From: Watersipora subatra
Lineage: Eukaryota; Bryozoa; Gymnolaemata; Cheilostomatida; Watersiporidae
Assembly: GCF_963576615.1 (NCBI RefSeq)
Contig: NC_088717.1
Coordinates: 39,634,302 to 39,698,301 of the forward strand
Reading direction: 5' to 3'
Length of the DNA: 64,000 nucleotides
This document shows positions 25,901-33,464 of this stretch, piece after piece. How positions within the stretch are numbered: the stretch's first letter is position 1; each line of letters opens with the position of its first letter. Below the pieces are notes generated by a model. It did no database searches. It saw nothing but the letters and a program-made list of their open reading frames with translations, and was not told the origin of the DNA. The translations under genes were made by a program, and so were the position numbers.

Positions 25901-26131
25901 TTCGGGCAATTTCTAGACTAAGAGAACAATAGTATTACACGTCCTAAGAACATTAATATAAGTTGCACCAAGAAGTTAGAGGTGTTGTATTTTTAGATGC
26001 ACTGCTGACTAGCCTGATACCAATAACCAACCAATCAATAATCAATCAATTTATTTACGCAGGTAAACAAAAAGAAGACTCCCAGTTCATCAAAAATCAA
26101 GAACCAAAAATCTTTGACTGTCAAAAAATGA
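3146..26131 (+). CDS. LRR-EGF single-pass membrane protein (multi-exon, 5' end incomplete)
   Basis: Probably a cell-surface receptor or adhesion protein. Exons with matching phases: 3146-3267, 3521-3581, 4774-4959, 7275-7379, 9432-9559, 10329-10497, 11359-11486, [one missing], 13848-13974, 15824-15959, 16786-16959, 17599-17781, 18924-19100, 19367-19530, 20763-20944, 23052-23146, 23507-23829, 26063-26131. All have AG acceptors and GT donors. Domain order: Cys-containing N-terminal segment, LRR N-cap, about three LRRs, LRR C-cap, EGF-like and other Cys-rich modules, one hydrophobic helix, basic cytoplasmic tail ending in VKK-stop. The signal-peptide exon was not found. Phase also demands one more exon of length 2 mod 3 between 11487 and 13847. 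AATAAA follows the stop by about 130 bp. I do not recognise a named orthologue. Confidence 0.75.
5111..6341 (-). mobile_element. Tigger/pogo-like DNA transposon, decayed
   Basis: Lies in an intron of the LRR-EGF gene. The left end CAGTCATACTTTGACTTACG and the reverse complement of the right end (CAGTAATACTTCAACTTGCG) form terminal inverted repeats; TA precedes the left end. The minus strand between them carries the N-terminal part of a pogo-type transposase. The CENP-B-like region reads MERLLRLWIKDEQLAGD from 5862 downward, with an upstream helix-turn-helix remnant broken by stops at about 5880-6080. The C-terminal piece is RRTSLDKFLLKRLAGRES. The catalytic DDE core is missing, so it is an internally deleted dead copy. 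Confidence 0.8.
5566..6080 (-). pseudogene. pogo/Tigger transposase fragment
   Basis: Open from 5862 to 5566 (98 residues), with a broken extension to about 6080 that reads ITIDIK-stop-KIIEKYA and IELAQQYDRNTSTI, the usual start of Tigger-type transposases. It contains the first DNA-binding helix-turn-helix and the start of the CENP-B domain, then jumps to a C-terminal segment. The DDE catalytic residues are absent. It is enclosed by the element's inverted repeats and has no splice signals linking it to the host gene on the other strand. Confidence 0.7.
6345..6945. repeat. 25-bp minisatellite with 250-bp higher-order period
   Basis: About 24 head-to-tail copies of a 25-bp unit containing ACACTACATGGTGACAGTAG. 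Variants such as 'ATGGTAACAG', 'GACATTAGG', 'CAGTAAATAATACACTGC' and 'ATGATAACAG' recur in the same order 250 bp apart (for example at 6451 and 6701), so blocks of ten units were duplicated together. The array starts within a few bases of the Tigger element's end and lies in an intron. Confidence 0.9.
7275..7379 (+). CDS. LRR N-cap exon
   Basis: A 105-bp exon between a CTGTAG acceptor and a GTAAGT donor, phase 1 on both sides. It carries the CPxxCxC...C pattern of an LRR N-terminal flanking domain and follows the exon ending FSHTCFK. It is the best single marker for the LRR nature of the gene. Confidence 0.8.
7275..13974 (+). CDS. leucine-rich repeat block with N- and C-caps
   Basis: Exon 7275-7379 has the LRR N-cap pattern CPKECNCNVSHLECS. 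Exons 9432-9559, 10329-10497 and 11359-11486 give repeats such as LTKLYINNNKIVSI and LEVLRLHDNKISH. Exon 13848-13974 gives the C-cap LSGNDLECGCNLLFFQRFL. Exon 11359-11486 ends in phase 0, but 13848 needs two preceding bases. The frame has a stop just upstream of 13848, so its acceptor (TTGACAG) is fixed. One small LRR exon in the gap therefore remains unidentified. Such repeats bind protein ligands in extracellular receptors. Confidence 0.75.
7680..8515. repeat. 40-bp minisatellite with 280-bp higher-order period
   Basis: About 20 copies of a 40-bp unit containing CATAACACTCTGTAGAGAT followed by a diverged half. Diagnostic variants (ATACCACTCTGTAGAAAT at 8043 and 8323, then ATAACATTCTG, then a TCCATAAC/CTATAAC unit) repeat 280 bp apart, that is seven units. 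It lies in the intron between the exons at 7275-7379 and 9432-9559. Confidence 0.9.
8516..9431. other. intron sequence, no gene seen
   Basis: AT-rich intron. It holds a near-perfect palindrome around 8992-9012 (TTTGCGTTT-ACA-AAACGCAAA). Short repeats of CACTACTTGCTGTAGAT lie at about 9317 and 9397; the second runs up to the next exon. Confidence 0.4.
10030..10327 (+). mobile_element. LINE 3' end remnant (same family as 1690-2110)
   Basis: Frames encode the RT C-terminus (YTTLGNYFANYIDCSFNNV, then FFKLYLSNYLFDFID and a stop at 10213). A 3' tail with GTGAAATTATTGTCAATAAA matches the tail of the copy at about 2060-2090. It ends a few bases before the CATGCAG acceptor of the LRR exon at 10329, so the LINE tail contributes the branch-point region of that intron. 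Confidence 0.6.
11225..11269. repeat. perfect 20-bp palindromic hairpin
   Basis: ATATGCCATATGATATGATA and its exact reverse complement flank a 5-base spacer inside the intron before the exon at 11359. It is followed by further ATGATATACCATATG-like echoes up to about 11302. It could extrude as a cruciform or be a decayed MITE; no function is evident. Confidence 0.7.
11487..13847. other. intron region that should hide one small LRR exon
   Basis: Phase accounting requires an exon of length 2 mod 3 here. Candidate fragments at 11966-12001 (LDFCELNTFLWT, followed by GGTGAG) and frames at 13080 and 13490 were considered; none has the right phase plus LRR consensus. Otherwise AT-rich sequence. Confidence 0.35.
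13985..14766. repeat. 31/42-bp composite minisatellite
   Basis: Units share GTGAATATATTCGTGCATGT followed by ATTGATAATCT or ATTGATCATCT. A 31-bp form makes up the ends of the array. A 42-bp form in the middle has an extra GATAGAACAAG. 42 is a multiple of three and the unit lacks minus-strand stops, so long artificial minus-strand frames run through it. It sits in the intron directly after the LRR C-cap exon. Confidence 0.9.
14767..14974. other. short intron spacer
   Basis: Unique sequence between the minisatellite and the possible transposon end; nothing recognised. Confidence 0.3.
14975..15823. other. intron; possible transposon end
   Basis: Contains ACAGTCGGACCTCTAAATC near 14960, which resembles the terminal repeat style of Tc1/mariner-type elements, and a small palindrome CTACACGTAG near 15436. 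No coding frame is supported. Confidence 0.3.
15824..19530 (+). CDS. EGF-like and Cys-rich extracellular exons
   Basis: Exon 15824-15959 continues the LRR C-cap cysteines. Exon 16786-16959 encodes an EGF module (CANGGTCNSKLGSCYCEKGY). A second EGF-like module is split over 16959/17599 and reads CRDGKCVCDAHWKGIEC across the junction; the T/GT split codon gives the Cys. Exons 18924-19100 (CPENFQCTFYGAVPYCSC) and 19367-19530 (ending KLCVCVDENH) are further Cys-rich modules. All junctions are phase 1 or 0 and keep the frame. No clear calcium-binding EGF signature is seen. Confidence 0.8.
18075..18365 (+). repeat. tRNA-derived SINE-like tandem
   Basis: Two copies of a tRNA-like 3' half, about 120 bp apart, each ending AGTTCAAATCC then C/T-rich sequence and GTGCAATCTTTTTT (near 18190-18222 and 18311-18343). 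GTTCAAATCC fits the RNA polymerase III B box and the T-run would serve as a terminator. It lies in an intron. The 5' A box is degraded, so this is a SINE remnant rather than a tRNA gene. Confidence 0.5.
18403..18668 (+). repeat. dispersed CCCGG-hairpin repeat (copy 2)
   Basis: Starts GCCTGGCATTGCCCGGGGAA and continues through AAAGTCTTTGGACAGAGAAT, TCAAACTTTGTCAAACAACT and GAGAAATATATATATA, in the same order as copy 1 at 2333-2730. It is diverged at its start, where the ACCCGG arm has lost its pairing. Confidence 0.65.
19531..20762. other. intron, no gene seen
   Basis: AT-rich intron before the transmembrane exon. A short GATGATGCCATGATGCT direct repeat lies near 19705-19735. Nothing else is recognised. 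Confidence 0.4.
20763..26131 (+). CDS. transmembrane helix and basic cytoplasmic tail exons
   Basis: Exon 20763-20944 encodes a hydrophobic stretch (LSIILGGVVLVSGLTVGTV) followed by SYRRWSTI, a classic stop-transfer pattern. Exons 23052-23146, 23507-23829 and 26063-26131 encode a Lys/Arg/Ser/Thr-rich tail. KKKTPSS occurs twice, once at the start of the 23507 exon and once in the last exon. TSMGSIAAARR and TTSVAPFIRPP echo IMPFIRPTK, so the tail is internally repetitive. No kinase, TIR or death domain is present; the tail may bind acidic lipid, tubulin or DNA, but this is a guess. Confidence 0.75.
20945..23051. other. intron with (AAT)n microsatellite
   Basis: Holds an ATA/AAT trinucleotide run at about 21237-21259 and a GTTAACATGCC repeat near 21800-21840. 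No coding frame of note. Confidence 0.5.
25275..25330 (+). repeat. dispersed CCCGG-hairpin repeat (short copy 3)
   Basis: ACTAGTTAAATGCCTGGTATTACACGGG-type start followed by GTAAAGCAAGCTTTTGCATAGAAAATC, which parallels the first 50 bp of the other copies. The rest is lost or too diverged to follow. Confidence 0.45.
25585..25665 (+). repeat. tRNA-derived SINE-like sequence
   Basis: GCCGCTTGGCCTAGTGGATA resembles a tRNA start with an A box (TGGCCTAGTGG), and GAGGTTTGAGTTCACTTCT resembles a B box. Pairing of an acceptor stem is poor, so it is a SINE head or degraded tRNA rather than a functional tRNA. Confidence 0.5.
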
Positions 26132-26260
26132 TTCCTACCGCTAGCATAGTGGATTGCCACAACTGGGAGGGTTTATGGCAAAGAAATACTAACATGTAAT
26201 TCTCTATTAGCTAGTGCTGCTAAGGTCTGATGAGACAAAGTCTTTCATTTAAAGATATAT

Positions 26261-26266
26261 AATAAA
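26261..26266 (+). promoter_or_regulatory. polyadenylation signal of the LRR-EGF gene
   Basis: AATAAA about 130 bp after the TGA at 26129-26131 and before the first exon of the next gene. Position and match to the canonical hexamer support it. Confidence 0.55.
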
Positions 26267-26620
26267 GATAATGAAGCAAGCATACAAAGGCATCTATCCT
26301 AGTTTTCTAGTTGTGTAACATTCTTGTATTCGAGTAGCCTTTGCAACAAGACACCAAAGATGCGTATCAACATCTCAATGTAGTGAGATACAACTCAGGT
26401 AAGTATGAGTCGAATTAATAAATCCTGATGGGTCAGAGCTCAAAGGAATACAATTATAGATAACTGTTCTTCCCACGACTCCTGTGAAAGTAACTCCTAT
26501 TTTTTAACTGTATATATACATCTTTGATATTTATGAAGTGTGTAGCTGCGGCTAGCTCCTACTGTACACAAGAGAATAGACACTGCCAACAGCACTATAG
26601 GTTGCAAAGAAAAGAAGGAA

Positions 26621-29600
26621 ATGTCAGGTGAGTTAGGAAACACATCAGAGACACAGTTGTGATCATTGAATAAATATGAGGTCTTCTCTCTTCTCCTCCG
26701 GGATAATTAAAGATCCTATCACCGTCTCTGAAGAAATCTTATAATCATACAATCTAGGTACGGCCATTGTAATTGAACCAAGTGTTGTGAATCATCCATG
26801 TTTTTAGATGTTTGTCTGCTCGCGCTGATAGATTGAGTTGTAAAATATTGTGTGCATTTGAGATGAACGCAAGGCAGCAGAGCTGACGCTGTCACTATCC
26901 CTTGCGCCATGCTGTCAGGTGAGTTGGGACAGCCTTGTTTGCAATGATCCTTCTCTTGGTAGTTTATGACAGTTCACAGGAAATTACTGACAGCGTAGTA
27001 AATGCTTGAGGTAAACTTCCTGGTATGATGGTTGTACTGTTACTGTATTATTCTCTATAGAGAAGTAATTTTTTTTTTTGAATGAAGTGAATAGTTGTTC
27101 ATGGTTGTACACAAGAGAGTGACCAGCGAAAAATAAAATTTGATTATTGGCTCTAAAGTCAGCTCGGATAGACGGCTGCTTTAAGTCAGATTCTGTATCT
27201 CAATTGTTCTAACTTAATATTTATTTCGCATCTATTCAAGTTACATTTAATTTGCAAATACTGGATCTGTATAATTTGTTCATTTGAATTATTTATTTTA
27301 CTCACTTTTGATTTATTTACTCTATCAAGACTATTCCTAGTTACTTAGACCAATTATTCTGCATACTCTAACTATTTGTCAAATACGAGCTTTGGCTAAA
27401 CAACACAACTAAATTATAAATAAGACACTAAATTTTAGTGCTTTATTTCAGTTCAGTAAAAACTAACTCATTAAAACTTTAATACAGATTATTTGGTGAT
27501 AAAGAAATAATTGTTACAAAAACAATTTGATTCTGCGTTAACAAACTTTTGATGCAGATGGTTTTGGCTGGTTTCTGGATTTGTTTTTTCTAACTTTGAG
27601 ATCTCACTACTTATAGTTTGTGAGATTATAAGCTCTCTATGCAAACAGGAAACTTTTCCAATAGTGTTGAAAGAATAATATCTCCAGCAGTCCACATTCA
27701 TGCCTAAATAATTTTGCATAAGAAACAAGTATACACGCATAAATACCCCTGCATTGCATCAAACAATATCTAAAGATTAAAATCCGATAAGACTTTGTCA
27801 GATGCAGCTAAAAACATTTAAGAGCTCTTTGTATCATGGCCCCCGATTCTATTCATTTGTCCAGCTCGTGAATGGAGATGTAAACTATACTGGTTAATTT
27901 TCACCTTTTTATCTTAAAATGAATTGTACACATTTTCTAATTTTGATGCCAAAGTAATAAGATTTTAAAAGTGTACATCTAAAATTTACTCTATTCCAGG
28001 CATTTGGCCAATCAATCCAAAAACATTTGACTTGAAAATAGTCATTAAAAATATTTCTTTATACATACCAAATAAATGTGCTGTTGGTTGCAGAGATCTC
28101 TGAAGAAAGTGGGGAGACAACTTCAGGTCTGCCCAAGGACTACATGAGGACAAGAAGGAGGCGAATTATTATAAAAGAAAAATGTAAAAGCAAGGTTGAC
28201 AGCAACCTCCCCCCGACCTTCAGAAGAGAGATTATCATTAAAGAAACTGATCCATCCCAGGAAGCCATCTCTGAATATAAACCTGAAGAAGGTGAACAAA
28301 CCACAGAAGATAGCTGCAGCTTGAACTTGTCAGCAGCTATGGCAAAGTCTGGCAGCATTTCCACTCCTCAACCTGACCGATCAGACTCTCCGACAAATGT
28401 TGTGACTTTTGATGCCCCTCAAAGAGGTCATACAATATTTTCTAAAATCGCTAACCCCAACACAAAGGTGACCAGAGCTAAGGCTTCCTCGGTTGTCAGT
28501 CTCTCGAGCAATGGCTGCAAAAGCACTTCAACTCCAATCACAACTGAAAGGGAGACATTCGTTAATGATCCGAGAAAAAAACCTGATCTGTCAGCTTCCG
28601 GCAGTACTATTCAGAAAGTCAAGGCCTACCAAGAGCAGTCAGAAGATGTTCCTCGGGTGTTTAAAGTCCTACCAGAAGACTGTCCCAAGAAGTATGAGCG
28701 ATACACTTACCTGCCAGGTGGCGTATCTCTTTATATTTGCTACCTGCTTGATCATGTCATTTGAAACTATTTTATTTGTAAAAATGTTCTAAAATATAGA
28801 CCAAAGTAGCATTTCATATTTCTGCTTTTATCAATTAAGATATATAAGAAGCAAATATCATGATCAGTAACATTTCACGAGTGAAATTTGTTTTGTATAT
28901 TTTGAATCTTGCAGAAGCTTTGTAACACAAGCTAAGAATATATGGTGAAAGATGGATCATTAAAGATTTCATGGTCTCAAAATTTTTTGAGTTATTCTCA
29001 AATTTTATCTTTTATAATTGTTTCCATAAGCAAGAAAACGCAATGCGATGAATAATTTGTCCTATTTCATGTACCCTAATTAGAAAAACTTTCCACGACT
29101 CACTAAGTTAGACAAAGCATCGCATTTCATGGTCCCTAATTTGGAGATACGACAGAGCACCACTCACTAGGAGAGGCAAAGCGCCATATGACCAAGAAAA
29201 TTTATTTAATAGCCTGAGGGCTAAGTAGCCAATTATTTAAATTTCACGAATAACATGACAGATAAAAAGCATTGCAGGTTGCTAGCCATATGGCGAAGCT
29301 CTTCTAACTAAATGTGTTGCCAACTTTTCATCGGTTTCTAGCCATGATTTTCACATTCACAATCCTTTCTACTTTAACGTAATTTTACCACTTGAAGTAT
29401 CTGGAAAGTGAGATAGTTTAGATTACTTGTTGCTTGTAAGAGGATCAACTCTTAGGTTCTGTCATAGACCTATTAACTCTACTATAAACTATAGTATAGT
29501 TAATAGTAATAATTAATATAATAATATTATATTAACTTAGTTAATATAACAATGCTGTTTGCTGGAGATTTCCTAGCAAATCCATGTTTGCTAGGAGAGC

Positions 29601-31821
29601 AGTACATGACAAGCAAACTGCTGTGAGCATCAAACACTTATTGAAATACGTAAGTTGTGCGTGTGTTTGTGTGCCTGTTAGTCTGCTTCAATGCTATGCA
29701 TCTCTACGTTTTTAGGCGATTTCAACACAGCTTGACACATGTACGATTCATGCCTTCCGGCGATTTTCCAAAAATATTTGATTTCCAAACTCTGCCTGGT
29801 ACCTAAGAGCTAGCCTCATAAACACCCATATGATTAGAAAGCCAAGAATGCATCTTTGCATGCATTAAGGAAAATTGTTTTCAATGATTGCATTCATGGA
29901 TTTTTGTCGTGAAATCAGTAGTAGTAGCAGTTGTAGTAGTTTGCATTAAAAATCTGCAGCTCTGCTGAGGGATAATATCTCTCAGCAGGAAAACGAAAGA
30001 TATCATGAACAACGCTAGGCTTAATGCTAGTACGGATATATATTTTAGCTAGCTGAGAAATGAATTAAAAGTAGTCTTTTTTCAGGTGTAAAAGTAATTC
30101 CATCACATACTCCTAATTGGAAAATTCCTATCCTTCAGAAGAAAAATAGAGAGGCCATAGATGAGTTCCTAGTAAGTACCAATAACCTCTATTCTCAAGT
30201 CATACACTGTCTAAATTCAAACATGATATGCTGTAGTTACTTATTCCAAGGGTCAAGGCTGAGAAACTATAAAAACAATATAAGAAGTCAAATATGAATT
30301 CTTTTAATTTTGCTTACTGTTTTTTCTTTACTCAATTGCTTTTTAATGATAATATGCGATATTGCTTTGCTTTAGGATGGCATGTAATAGCAAAATTAGA
30401 GCGAGTGAGAGGTTTGTTTGTTGTAACTATAGAACCGAATCTATCCTACTCTTCGTGATACGCAGCAACGAAAAGAAACAGAAAAAGCGCAGCGAGAAGC
30501 GGAAAGAGTAAAAAAGGAAAGAGAGAACACAATACCTGAATGGAAGAAACCAATAGTTCAAGCCTTGGAGCAAAAGAAAAAACTGGAAAAGGTAAGTAGA
30601 TGGCAAATTATCCACTTCCAAATAGACAGTTTTACGGTTTCCATGCTTGAAACTCATATAGTGATGCAAAGCTCATGCTGCATCTAGTGTACCTTCTTGG
30701 CCCCATGATCCTTGCCCTGGTTCTGTCAAGCTGGTATACAAGATTGTGTGATTCATGAACTAATTTGAATTTCAAAAATGCATCATCAGCTTCAGAAAAG
30801 ACATATCTGTCCATCTATCTGCCATTGTATCTTACTTGTCTGTGTCTCAGTTTATTTGCTTCGTTTTCTGTTTTTATGAGGTCAAATTCAAGGGCAAGTG
30901 AAATTGATCAATTCACTGAGAATGCCATGCAAAAAAAATATTTTTCTGTAACATTTCTTGCCCAAACCAGCCAAGCTGATGGCCACTAATGCAAAAAAGG
31001 AAAGTGGCATGCTTCATTGCTTTTTAGCTTACTACGCAGCTGTGATGATGACCACTTGCCATTCTCATTTGTGAACAAAATCAAAAGACCTGATTTTTAT
31101 AGTCAAAAGAAGTAAAATTAAAGCCGATACTTACTGTAATTATGATAGAAAGTAAACTAAGATGTTTTAACCCGCAACAACCAACACTTATAAATAGTAG
31201 CTCTACTTGTTTGGCATAAAACTATTCAGTGGGTTTTTACTTAGTAGTGCAGGCAGATGTTTTCAGGTGTTAGTAGGTGTCTGCTAGTATCTTCAGGTGC
31301 CTTTCGGTGTCTCCTAGTGTCTGCAGATGTCTGCCAGTGTCTGCAAGTGTCAGCTGCTGTCTACTGGTCGGTGTATATCCAGGCTCCAGTAGTATCCGCT
31401 TAAGTCCTTTTGTTTGAGCGCTTAACCATATTTTGGACATTTCATTGTGCATATGTCTTTTGGTGGCTCATAAACATAGCCTGTCACTAATGCTTGCTGA
31501 TGTCGAAATTCTAGCTATAAATCTATACTTGTATCTCATAGCATGATAATACTCATGGATGGTTTGTAGCAGCAGGTGTTTGCAAGGACTCTGCAAGAAC
31601 AGAAAAAGGTAGATAAATTCAACTCTATGCCTCCGTGGAAACAAGAACTGATAAACCGTAAAAAAGAACAACAGCGATTGGAAAATCTACCATCTTGGCA
31701 GCGAGATTTGATGTTGAAGAAAAAGGCAGTTCAAACAAAGGCGACATTTGAGAGCTCCCAGTCCCCAGCAGTTCCATGGTCCAAACCCAACCTAAGAAAA
31801 ACTCACCAGCAACAGCTGTAA
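26621..31821 (+). CDS. Pro-x-Trp-Lys motif protein A (phostensin/taperin-like)
   Basis: Five exons: 26621-26627 (ATG TCA G) or the alternative 26909-26918 (ATG CTG TCA G), 28094-28717, 30086-30171, 30466-30591, about 31576-31821. Phases join without error and predict about 362 residues. The N-terminal two thirds is low-complexity (Ser/Thr/Lys/Glu-rich, with a basic RTRRRRIIIKEK patch and GHTIF and RVFKVLPED motifs). The C-terminal third carries four short motifs with Trp near residues 222, 265, 302 and 322 (TPNWKIPILQKK, IPEWKKPIVQ, MPPWKQELINRKK, LPSWQRDLMLKKK) separated by charged coiled-coil-prone helices. The P-x-W-K-x-x-L/I-x-x-K/R motif resembles the N-termini of vertebrate phostensin and taperin, which associate with actin and PP1. 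That kinship is inferred from motif only. The stop is at 31819-31821; the next gene is convergent. Confidence 0.7.
31255..31375 (+). repeat. degenerate 10-20 bp repeat in intron
   Basis: About eight imperfect units of GTGTCTGC(A/T)AG-like sequence (CAGTGTCTGCAAGTGTC and variants) in the last intron of protein A. Confidence 0.5.
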
Positions 31822-33464
31822 CTATATTTTAATAACTATATACTAATATAAGTCTAACTGATACATTAATATATTTATATTTTGTGAAACTGTAGAAAAA
31901 ACTATAGGTAGTCATTCTCTAATAGATTTTTCTACTGATAAACGTATTTCGTGGCAGTTTTACAGAAGTGCCATTTGCTAAACTAAACTTCTCTAGTCGC
32001 TTGTTTTCTGTATTTTAGAACATTCACTCGATAAATTATGAAAAGTCTTCATAATTCTACAAAAAACACATTAAAGACGAGTAAAATGATTGCAATTTTA
32101 TTGGTTGACTGAATTCATGGTTGGTATTTTTGGACTTCTGCCACCATTGTTTCGAACTTACCCCATGAGTTGGTTCACAGGTCTCAACTTTGGTTTTAAA
32201 GTTTTGAAAGCTTAAAATAGCATGTTTTGTAAAAATCCAGAATACTATTTATGTGTTCAACTGTCTTGTTATCTCATACAATCTGTTTTTATCAAATGCT
32301 GAAATTTGTAATTTGTTTGTAGTTGTCTGTTCTCCTTTTCATTCTAGCTAACTTGTTACATGTAGCTCGAGGATGGCATCCCTACTGGTGCATTACTCGC
32401 TTGCATGATCAAGACTATAATTATAATTTAGTCGAGTTGTCTACATTTTAGAAGTTTTGATGAATTATTTATAACGTATAAAAGAGCCAGTCGCAAACTA
32501 TTGTCGCAAACCATCATCAATTCACTACACACATAAACTAGTAATATAAATATAGTCAACAAACATCATTTGTTTAATTAATTTAAACTTTAAATTAGCT
32601 ATGTATTTATCATCGTTCTACATGATCTCTGACATCAACAAAATGGGAGCATCGACAAATTTTTTGTTTGTTTGGATTTCACAATCACCTACGTTATATG
32701 ATGAACAAAGAACACAACTCCTGAAATGAAGCCTGATGGCTATATACTGCTCTCTGATTGTCTTTCACAGCTGCATGGCTAGCCTTTTTTTCTTGTTATA
32801 CTTCATCTTTTCAAAGTATGTAGCTCTATTAAAAGCTATCTAATTACACTAACATTGCCTAACCAAATCAATCATGGAATAACTTCCTTTGTATCAACCA
32901 TAATCTTACTAACACACTATAATATATTTATATAATTACTATTAATTTATAATTCCTACTTGGACTTCATTTGGTCGTCTTACTAAAATTTTATAAATGT
33001 TACTTATGAAGTCCTACTTCCGATTTGAAGCCGCAAACCAAAATGAAAGTCAGCATTGTGTCAACAAGGTAGCCGTGTCACACGGGTAGAGACTACTTCC
33101 AATAAGCAGAATGATCAATGTTGGTAATAATAAAGATAAAACAAGCAAAAAACTTTGGGAAAAAAATAATAGTGCATTTGATTATTCTTTCAAAATAATT
33201 ACAAATATTTTACACAATATGTGTCAAGTCTGCTGACTTAAATAATCAGATAAATATATTTCCATAGATGTATAACTACAGCCAAAAAATGCGATATTAG
33301 TACACTCAGTATATGAAATCGTACACCATTTCTTATTGAAGTTCCGATCAAGTACATGCATGCCTGAAATAAGCGAGTGATGTCTGTCAAAAATAGTGGC
33401 TTTAAAGCAAATGGTTGTTTAGTGTGAAAGAAGAAGATATAATCTTTTGAGTAAAAAGGGCAAG
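31822..33464. other. intergenic between two convergent genes
   Basis: About 1.6 kb between the stop codons of two related genes that point at each other. It should hold both 3' UTRs; ATTAAA at about 32070 is a possible + strand polyadenylation signal. No frame or repeat of note. Confidence 0.45.

Larger units (their letters stand above)
23830..26062. other. AT-rich intron with low-complexity array
   Basis: Contains a perfect 16-bp-arm hairpin at 24954-24989 (ATTCTACACAAATTAT and its complement around TATT). An ATATATAACAAAT-like low-complexity tract runs at about 25015-25275, followed by a short CCCGG-type repeat copy and a tRNA-like SINE. Confidence 0.5.

Noticed and set aside
26225..26250. 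Hammerhead ribozyme-like CTGATGAG core
   Set aside because: A short stem II is possible, but the required GAAA is replaced by TTTC and no stem I/III pairing is seen.
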